From: JBOGVZ01 sp050692985
GTDB taxonomy: Bacteria; Actinomycetota; UBA4738; CALAEC01
Length of the DNA stretch: 45,757 bases
Assembly (NCBI GenBank): GCA_050692985.1
Contig: JBOGVZ010000076.1
Coordinates: forward strand, 1 to 45,757
Direction of reading: 5' to 3'
This document shows positions 31,641-37,332 of the stretch, piece after piece (the stretch's first letter is position 1; the number at the start of each line of letters is the position of its first letter). Under the pieces are notes generated by a model, which saw nothing but the letters and a program-made list of their open reading frames with translations, was not told where the DNA came from and did no database searches. The translations under genes were made by a program, and so were the position numbers.

Positions 31641-32627
31641 ATGGCCGAGAAGAACCTGGTGAACACGATCCACGACGCGCTATGGGAGGAGATGAAGTCC
31701 GACGACCGTGTCCTGATCCTGGGCGAGGACGTGGGCGCCCGGGGCGGGGTGTTCCGGGTCACGGCCGGGTTCCTGGACGAGTTCGGAGAACAGCGGGTCA
31801 TCGACACCCCGCTGGCGGAGTCCTCGATCGTGGGCGTGGCCATCGGGATGGCCCTGCACGGGCTGCTGCCGGTGGCCGAGATCCAGTTCGCCGACTTCAT
31901 CCACCCGGCCTTCGACCAGCTCGTGTCCGAGGCCTCCCGGATCCGGTACCGCTCGGGCGGCGACTTCGGCGTGCCGATGGTGGTGCGAGCCCCCTGGGGG
32001 GGCGGCGTCCACGGGGCCCTGTACCACTCCCAGTCGATCGAGGCTTTCTACGGCCACGTGCCGGGGCTGAAGGTGGTTCTTCCGGCCACGCCCCACGACG
32101 CCAAGGGGATGCTGCGGGCGGCGATCCGGGACCCCGACCCCGTGCTGTTCCTGGAGCACAAGAAGACGTACCGGCTCGTCAAGGGCGAGGTTCCCGACGA
32201 GCGTTACGAGGTTCCCATCGGCAAGGCTGACGTCAAGCGGGAGGGCGACGACCTCACCTGCGTGGCCTACGGGCTCATGCTGCACTACTGCCTGGAAGCC
32301 GCGGCCAGGCTCCAGGAGGAGGACGGCGTGTCGGTGGAGGTCGTCGACCTGCGCACGATCGCCCCCCTCGACAGGGAGACGATCCTGGGCTCGGTGCGCA
32401 AGACCGGGAAGGCCATGGTCGTCTACGAGGACAACCGGACGTACGGGGCCGGGGCGGAGGTCATCGCCACGATCGCCGAGGAGGCCATGTTCGACCTGGA
32501 CGGGCCGCTGGTGCGGGTGGCCGGGCCGGACATCCCGGCGATGCCGTTCTCCGGTCCCCTGGAGCACTTCTACATGCCCGACGCCGAGGGCATCCACGAG
32601 GCCATGAAGGAGCTGGCCGACTTCTAG
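31641..32627 (+). CDS. 2-oxoacid dehydrogenase E1 component, beta subunit
   Basis: 328 residues. Transketolase pyrimidine domain with LGEDVGARGGVFRVT and the DTPLAESSIVGVAIG block (Glu for ThDP activation), and a C-terminal transketolase domain. Begins one base after the E1-alpha stop, so it is coupled to it. Its own stop overlaps the stop of the small minus-strand gene within CTAG. Pyruvate and branched-chain E1 beta subunits are alike in sequence; the substrate is undecided. Confidence 0.92.
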   Translation: MAEKNLVNTIHDALWEEMKSDDRVLILGEDVGARGGVFRVTAGFLDEFGEQRVIDTPLAESSIVGVAIGMALHGLLPVAEIQFADFIHPAFDQLVSEASRIRYRSGGDFGVPMVVRAPWGGGVHGALYHSQSIEAFYGHVPGLKVVLPATPHDAKGMLRAAIRDPDPVLFLEHKKTYRLVKGEVPDERYEVPIGKADVKREGDDLTCVAYGLMLHYCLEAAARLQEEDGVSVEVVDLRTIAPLDRETILGSVRKTGKAMVVYEDNRTYGAGAEVIATIAEEAMFDLDGPLVRVAGPDIPAMPFSGPLEHFYMPDAEGIHEAMKELADF

Positions 32628-32878
32628 CGCTCCTCGTCGAACGAGCGGCGCTGCCACCACAGGATCCACCCGTCGCCGGACACCTGCCCGGTGGCGAAGG
32701 GTCGTTCGTCGAGCGGGGTCGGCTCCCGGCCCAGGGTCCGGACGGTCCCGTCGCTGAGGACGACCGCCACCACCTCCCGGGCGGGGGCCGGGCCGGCCGC
32801 TCCGTCCTCCCCGACCGGGAACGGGATGATCCGGGCGTTCTCGGTCCGTCGGGGCCGTTCGCTGGCGCGGACTGCCAT
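32624..32878 (-). CDS. small protein of unknown function behind a double operator
   Basis: 84 residues, starting at the ATG with GGAGG five bases upstream; an earlier in-frame ATG at 32911 lies within the operator and lacks a binding site. Basic N-terminus, a middle strand pattern (REVVAVVLSDGTVRTLGRE) and an aromatic C-terminus (GDGWILWWQRRSF). No family recognised, no signal peptide. Notable for its promoter: the palindromes at 32898-32933 cover the -10. Its stop overlaps that of E1-beta. Confidence 0.65.
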   Translation of the reverse strand: MAVRASERPRRTENARIIPFPVGEDGAAGPAPAREVVAVVLSDGTVRTLGREPTPLDERPFATGQVSGDGWILWWQRRSFDEER

Positions 32879-32897
32879 CGCTGCCTCCTTCTCTGAC

Positions 32898-32933
32898 TGA
32901 CCGTCGGTCATTATACTGACTCCTGGTCAGTAT
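32898..32933 (-). promoter_or_regulatory. double palindromic operator over TATAAT promoter
   Basis: Two adjacent palindromes: TGACCG-T-CGGTCA (32898-32910) and ATACTGAC-5-GTCAGTAT (32913-32933), sharing the half-site ACTGAC/GTCAGT. The minus-strand -10 TATAAT is at 32910-32915, between and overlapping both. This geometry is typical of TetR-family repressor sites; no TetR gene is in the window. Confidence 0.7.
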
Positions 32934-33000
32934 TCCCAGCCCCCCGGTCCCCAAACCCCCCAGGGCCTCCTCCCCCTGCCCTGGTCGAGCGGGCATGGCC

Positions 33001-33006
33001 TAGACT
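33001..33006 (+). promoter_or_regulatory. TAGACT -10 box of lipA (leaderless)
   Basis: TAGACT with eight bases to the lipA ATG. No clear -35. Confidence 0.45.
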
Positions 33007-33014
33007 GGGAGCCG

Positions 33015-34019
33015 ATGGCCGGCCGGGACAAGAACCCCCACAAGCGGCGCCTGCACCTGCCGATCGTGAGCACGAACGGGAACGGCGAGCACGTGGCGGA
33101 CACCCACGTGGCCCACTCGGTGGGATGCGCCCAGACCGCCAGACCGGTGGGCCGCCGCCCCGAGTGGCTGAAGGTCAGGGCCTCATTCGGCCCCAACTAC
33201 ACCGAGCTCAAGCGGCTCATGCGCACGCGGTCGCTGCACACCGTGTGCGAGGAGGCCGGGTGCCCGAACATCTACGAGTGCTGGGAGGACCGTGAGGCCA
33301 CGTTCCTGGTCCTGGGAGACCGGTGCACCCGCCGGTGCGGGTTCTGCGACGTGGAGACGGCCCGTCCCGCCGCCGTGGACGAGGGCGAGCCGGAGCGCAT
33401 CGCCGAGGCCACCGCAGCCATGGGGTTGCGCTACGTGGTCCTCACCGGCGTGGCCCGCGACGACCTCCCGGATGGCGGGGCCCGGATGTGGGCCCGGTGC
33501 GTCGGCGCGGTGCGCCGGGCCGTCCCCGGGTGCGGCGTGGAGCTGCTCCCGCCCGACTTCAAGGGCGACCCGGAGGCGATCGCCACGGTGATCGAGGCCG
33601 AGCCCGAGGTCTTCGCCCACAACCTGGAGACGGTCCGGCGGCTGCACCGGCGGATCCGCCCGGGCTTCGACTACGACCGCTCGCTGGAGGTCCTGCGCAT
33701 GGCCAAGGAGCTGCGGCCGGGCCAGGTCACGAAGTCGAACCTCATCCTGGGGATGGGCGAGCGTCCCCAGGAGGTCACCGAGGCGCTCCGGGATCTGCGG
33801 GCCGTGGACGTCGACCTGATGACGCTGGGGCAGTACCTCCAGCCCACGAAGTACCACCTCCCCGTGGACCGGTGGGTCACGCCGGAGGAGTTCGCCGAGC
33901 ACGCCGAGACCGCCCGGGCCATGGGGTTCGCCGACGTGGAGTCGGGGCCGCTGGTGCGCTCCTCCTACCACGCCGGACGGCAGTACCAGCGCGCCGCCTC
34001 CCGGCTGGCGTCGTCCTAG
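33015..34019 (+). CDS. lipA: lipoyl synthase
   Basis: 334 residues. Radical-SAM enzyme that inserts two sulfurs into the octanoyl chain on lipoyl domains, sacrificing an auxiliary 4Fe-4S cluster. Auxiliary cluster cysteines 78, 83 and 89 (C-x4-C-x5-C), radical-SAM cysteines 104, 108 and 111 (C-x3-C-x2-C), and the C-terminal RSSYHAG serine motif are all present. The N-terminus before RPEWLKV is about 45 residues longer than in many relatives and low in recognisable features; the leaderless promoter supports this ATG. It depends on the Suf system for its clusters. Confidence 0.95.
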   Translation: MAGRDKNPHKRRLHLPIVSTNGNGEHVADTHVAHSVGCAQTARPVGRRPEWLKVRASFGPNYTELKRLMRTRSLHTVCEEAGCPNIYECWEDREATFLVLGDRCTRRCGFCDVETARPAAVDEGEPERIAEATAAMGLRYVVLTGVARDDLPDGGARMWARCVGAVRRAVPGCGVELLPPDFKGDPEAIATVIEAEPEVFAHNLETVRRLHRRIRPGFDYDRSLEVLRMAKELRPGQVTKSNLILGMGERPQEVTEALRDLRAVDVDLMTLGQYLQPTKYHLPVDRWVTPEEFAEHAETARAMGFADVESGPLVRSSYHAGRQYQRAASRLASS

Positions 34020-34057
34020 GCGGCCGCGAGCCCCGCTCGGTCCTCCGGCAGGGGTGC

Positions 34058-34407
34058 GAGGAGCCGGCCTGTAAGCCGGATTCTGTCCCGCGTGCGCGGG
34101 GGCGGCCATCTCTCTGGGAGCCGCGTCGCCGCGACCCTCGTGCAGCCGACCCGGGAGCTCGGGCGGGCCGCCCTCGAACGCTCCCTGCTTGGCCTTGCTC
34201 CGGGTGGGGTTTGCCGAGCCGCGCCGGTCACCCGGCGCGCTGGTGAGCTCTTACCTCACCGTTTCACCCTTGCCTCCCGAGGGAGGCGGTCTGCTCTCTG
34301 TGGCACTTTCCGCGGGTCGCCCCGCCTGGGTGTTACCCAGCACCCTGCCCTGCGGAGTCCGGACTTTCCTCGGTCCCAGGGGACCGCGGCCGCCCGGCCG
34401 GCTCCTC
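34058..34407 (-). ncRNA. rnpB: RNase P RNA (class A)
   Basis: About 350 bases. The 5' GAGGAGCCGGCC pairs with the 3' GGCCGGCTCCTC (P1). The minus strand contains the universal GAGGAAAGTCCGGACTCC near the 5' end, the AGGGTGAAACGGTGAGGTAAGAG segment divided over the core, and ACAGAATCCGGCTTACAGGCC at the 3' end. It processes tRNA 5' ends with the RnpA protein. The 5' end fits a start 7 bases after a TATACT box. Confidence 0.97.
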
Positions 34408-34413
34408 GCCCCC

Positions 34414-34419
34414 AGTATA
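34414..34419 (-). promoter_or_regulatory. TATACT -10 box of rnpB
   Basis: Six bases separate TATACT from the 5' end of RNase P RNA as set by its terminal helix. It provides the spacing rule used for the other promoters in this window. Confidence 0.65.
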
Positions 34420-34502
34420 CGGGCCCCCGGACCCCGCCCCGGTCGACCATTTCTCGCCCCGAGCGGTACGATGCCCGGGCCCGACCCGAGGGAGTGATCG
34501 CC

Positions 34503-35024
34503 ATGACACGACGCCCGGCCGCCGTGGTGACGATGGTCGCCGCCGTCCTCCTGCTTCCTTCCGGAAGCGCCGGCGCCCCCGACGCCGCCGTGGACGTGCA
34601 GGACAACGTCTTCGTGCCCGCCGAGGTGACGATCGCCCCCGGCGACACGGTGACGTGGACGCAGACGGGGTCGAACCCTCATTCGGTCACCGCCGACGAC
34701 GGCTCCTTCGACTCCCATCCCGATTGCCCGGACACCTGCATGGCCCAGGGAGACACCTTCCAGCACACGTTCGAGGAAGCCGGCACGTTCGCGTACTACT
34801 GCAAGATCCACGGCGGGCCCGGCGGCGCGGGGATGTCCGGCGTGGTGGAGGTGGAGGGGCCGACCCCGACGGGCGTGGCCGTCGACCTGGAGCCGGCCGA
34901 GCTGCCAGACGACCTCGCCGAGACGGGAGGGTCGCCACTGCCCTTCCTGCTGGGGGGTGCCGCCCTGGCGGCGGCGGCCCTGGGCCTGGCCTGGGCCTCC
35001 CGGCGGGGGCGCTCCGGGGCCTAG
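34503..35024 (+). CDS. cell-wall-anchored cupredoxin (plastocyanin-like) with LAETG signal
   Basis: 173 residues. A signal peptide (cleavage near residue 24-26) is followed by a type 1 copper domain with ligands His60 (NPHSV), Cys100 (YYC), His103 and Met111. A ~20-residue linker leads to LAETG at 138-142, a hydrophobic helix (146-165) and the basic tail RRGR: a complete sorting signal of the LAxTG type that class E sortases use in actinobacteria. Expected to be an electron-transfer protein fixed to the cell wall. A second Cys pair (DCPDTC, 75-79) may form a disulfide. No sortase gene is in the window. Confidence 0.88.
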   Translation: MTRRPAAVVTMVAAVLLLPSGSAGAPDAAVDVQDNVFVPAEVTIAPGDTVTWTQTGSNPHSVTADDGSFDSHPDCPDTCMAQGDTFQHTFEEAGTFAYYCKIHGGPGGAGMSGVVEVEGPTPTGVAVDLEPAELPDDLAETGGSPLPFLLGGAALAAAALGLAWASRRGRSGA

Positions 35025-35482
35025 TCGTCCCCGTCGTCGAACAGGTCCGGAGGCGGCCCGGGCGCCCGGTACCCGGCACCCTGGCCGGCCAGCCACTCGT
35101 CCACCCCCCGGTTCGCCAGCCGGTCGGCGTCGGTGTTCTGCTCCCTGGGCACGTGCTCGAACACCACCGCCCGGAAGCCCCCTGCTAGGCGGCGAGCTTC
35201 CTCGTGGAGTCGCTGGAGGGTGGGGTGCTTGACCCGGAACCGGCCGGAGAGCTGCTCGACCAGCAGGCGGCTGTCGGAGCGGACCAGCACGGACCCGGCC
35301 CCCTGTTCGGCGGCCAGTCGCAAGGCCTCGACCACGGCCCGGTACTCGGCCACGTTGTTCGTGGCGGGACCGATCCCCTCCCCCACCTCGGCCAGGACCC
35401 GCCCGCCCTCGTCGGTCAGGACCACGCCGATGCCGGCCGGGCCCGGGTTGCCCCGGGCCGCCCCGTCGCAGGAGGCGATCAC
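35021..35482 (-). CDS. RNase HI-like ribonuclease H
   Basis: 153 residues. RNase H fold of the prokaryotic RNase HI-like (RnhA/YpdQ) type: the first strand SCDGAARGNPGPAG has the catalytic Asp6, a later NNVAEYRAVVEAL carries the Glu, and LVRSDSRLLVEQLSG the second Asp; ADRLANRGVDEW gives the last. Degrades RNA in RNA-DNA hybrids. In mycobacteria the gene at this place encodes RNase H fused to a CobC-like phosphatase; here the phosphatase domain is absent. GTG start overlaps the zinc ribbon gene stop (GTGA). Stop shares CTAG with the cupredoxin gene. Confidence 0.87.
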   Translation of the reverse strand: MIASCDGAARGNPGPAGIGVVLTDEGGRVLAEVGEGIGPATNNVAEYRAVVEALRLAAEQGAGSVLVRSDSRLLVEQLSGRFRVKHPTLQRLHEEARRLAGGFRAVVFEHVPREQNTDADRLANRGVDEWLAGQGAGYRAPGPPPDLFDDGDD

Positions 35483-36189
35483 TCGAGGACCAGGATCCGC
35501 CGGCAGTACTCGCACCTCCGGATGCCCTCGGTCTTCTTGATGCGGTCCAGCTCCAGGGCCGAGAGCTTCTGGTGGCAGCCCTGGCACACGCCGTCGCGAA
35601 GGGCCGCGGCGCCCACGCCCTTCTTCTGGGGCCGAAGGTCCTCGTACAGCTCCAGGAGCTCGTCGTCGAGTTCGGCGGTGAGCGCCACTCGCTCCGCCCG
35701 GAGGGACGTCAGGGACGCGTCGATCTCCGTCATCTCCCGCTCGGCGGACGCCTCCACCTCGGCCAGGCGTTCCCGGACCGCCACCAGCTCCCCCTCCAGG
35801 GCGGGGAGCCGCCCGTCCATCTCCTCGCGGCGCTCCATCCTGGCCAGGACCTCGTCCTCCACCCGCGACTTGCGGTTCCGCAGGCTGGCCACCTCTGCCT
35901 GGAGCGCCTCCAGCTCCTTGGGATGGGCCACGCTGCCGTCGTACATCCGCCGCTCCTCGGCGGAGATCTTGGCCTCCAGCGAGGCCACCTCGGCCTCCAG
36001 GCGGGTCTCCTCGCGGGTCACGCCGTCGAGCTCCAGCCGCAACGATCCCACCCGTCCCTCGACCTCCTCCATCCGCTGCCGTGCCTCCCGGGCCTCCCGG
36101 CCGCCCTCCAGGTCGCGGCGCCGGGCGTTCAGGCGGTCCACCTTCAGGTCGAGCTCCTGGAGCTCGAGGATCCGGTCCATCCCCTTCAT
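35479..36189 (-). CDS. coiled-coil protein with C-terminal zinc ribbon (CT398-like)
   Basis: 236 residues. A long antiparallel coiled coil (about 5-190, rich in Glu, Arg and Leu heptads) ends in a zinc ribbon with CQGC and CEYC. Family often annotated as C4-type zinc ribbon domain protein; in actinobacteria it is found between nif3 and the RNase H gene, as here, and a role in nucleic acid transactions is suggested but unproved. The ATG overlaps the nif3 stop (ATGA); a second ATG three codons later is an alternative start. Confidence 0.88.
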   Translation of the reverse strand: MKGMDRILELQELDLKVDRLNARRRDLEGGREAREARQRMEEVEGRVGSLRLELDGVTREETRLEAEVASLEAKISAEERRMYDGSVAHPKELEALQAEVASLRNRKSRVEDEVLARMERREEMDGRLPALEGELVAVRERLAEVEASAEREMTEIDASLTSLRAERVALTAELDDELLELYEDLRPQKKGVGAAALRDGVCQGCHQKLSALELDRIKKTEGIRRCEYCRRILVLE

Positions 36190-37286
36190 GGCGAGGGGAA
36201 CGGGGCGGTTTCCACCTCGGAGACCAGGACGTGGCCCGGCGCGGCCGCGGCCAGTCGCTCGGCCAGCCGCGGCACGAACGGCCACTCGGTGCCGTGGTGG
36301 CCGGCGTCCACCACGGTGATCCCGCCGGCCACCGCGTCGAGGGCCTGGTGGTGCTTCACGTCGCCGGTCACGAACGCGTCCACACCGGCACCGATGGCGT
36401 CGGGAACGAGGGAACCACCGGACCCCCCGCACACCGCCACCGTGCCCACCGCCCGCTCGGGATCCCCGGCCACGCGGACCTCGGACCGGAGCAGCTCGCG
36501 GCACCGCCCCGCCAGGGCGGCCGCGGGGAGCGGCTCGGCGAGCCGGCCGATCCGACCCAGCCCCAGCCCGGCCGGCCCGTCCAACGGGTACAGGTCGTAG
36601 GCCACCTCCTCGTAGGGGTGCGCGTCGAGGAGCGCTCCCACCGCCGCCCGGACCCGTTCACGTGGCACCACGACCTCCAGCCGGTCTTCCTCGACCTCGT
36701 TCAGCTCCCCCCGGCGCCCGAGCACGGGGTTGGCCCGCTCCGATGGCAGGAACGTCCCCGACCCGCGCACCCGGAAGGAGCAGTGGGTGTACTCCCCGAT
36801 CACCCCCCCGCCGGCCGCGGCCACGGCATCGAGGACCTTGGCGGTGGCCTCGGGGGGGCAGAACGTCACCAGCTTGACCCGGTCGCCCGCCGCCGTGGGA
36901 CGGAGGACGCCGGTGACCTCGACACCGAGGGTGTCGGCCAGCACGTCCGACACCCCGGGGGTGGCCACGTCGGCGTTCGTGTGGCACGCCACCACGGCGA
37001 TCCGTGCCGCGATGGCCTGGGCCAGGGCCGCACCGTCCGGCCGGTCAACGTCGAGGCGCTCCAGCGGCCGGAACAGCAATGGATGGTGGGTCACCAGCAG
37101 CCCGCACCCGCGCTCGGCCGCGTCCGCCACGACCTCCCCCGTGGGGTCGAGGGCCACCAGGGCCCGGTCGGCCGGCCACCCGCGCGAGCCCACCTGGAGC
37201 CCGGTGCTGTCCCACTCCTCGGCCCATGACTGGGGGTACAGCTCGTCCAGCAGCCGCAGCCAGTCTCCGACCAGGGGCCCGCTCAT
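36186..37286 (-). CDS. Nif3-like dinuclear metal centre protein
   Basis: 366 residues, the long form of Nif3/YbgI proteins with a central PII-like insertion (about 130-235). N-terminal EEWDSTGLQVG and the metal ligands of LLVTHHPLLFRP (the His-His pair) and ACHTNAD, then the C-terminal GDVKHHQALDA and DAGHHGTEW. Binds two metal ions; annotated in some bacteria as GTP cyclohydrolase type 2, which does not prove function. First gene of the operon with the zinc ribbon and RNase H genes. A TATGCT box (37296-37301) lies nine bases before the ATG. Confidence 0.9.
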   Translation of the reverse strand: MSGPLVGDWLRLLDELYPQSWAEEWDSTGLQVGSRGWPADRALVALDPTGEVVADAAERGCGLLVTHHPLLFRPLERLDVDRPDGAALAQAIAARIAVVACHTNADVATPGVSDVLADTLGVEVTGVLRPTAAGDRVKLVTFCPPEATAKVLDAVAAAGGGVIGEYTHCSFRVRGSGTFLPSERANPVLGRRGELNEVEEDRLEVVVPRERVRAAVGALLDAHPYEEVAYDLYPLDGPAGLGLGRIGRLAEPLPAAALAGRCRELLRSEVRVAGDPERAVGTVAVCGGSGGSLVPDAIGAGVDAFVTGDVKHHQALDAVAGGITVVDAGHHGTEWPFVPRLAERLAAAAPGHVLVSEVETAPFPSP

Positions 37287-37332
37287 CGGTCGCCTAGCAT
37301 AGCGCCCGGGCAGGAGCCCGCCGGGCGCCTCG

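Noticed and set aside
32879..32911. Earlier ATG (32911) for the small 84-residue gene
   Set aside because: It lies inside the palindromic operator next to the -10 box and has no ribosome-binding site; the ATG at 32878 has GGAGG.
34092..34502. Open frame running through the rnpB locus and into the cupredoxin gene
   Set aside because: The stretch is antisense to RNase P RNA; the cupredoxin begins at 34503 with its own signal peptide.
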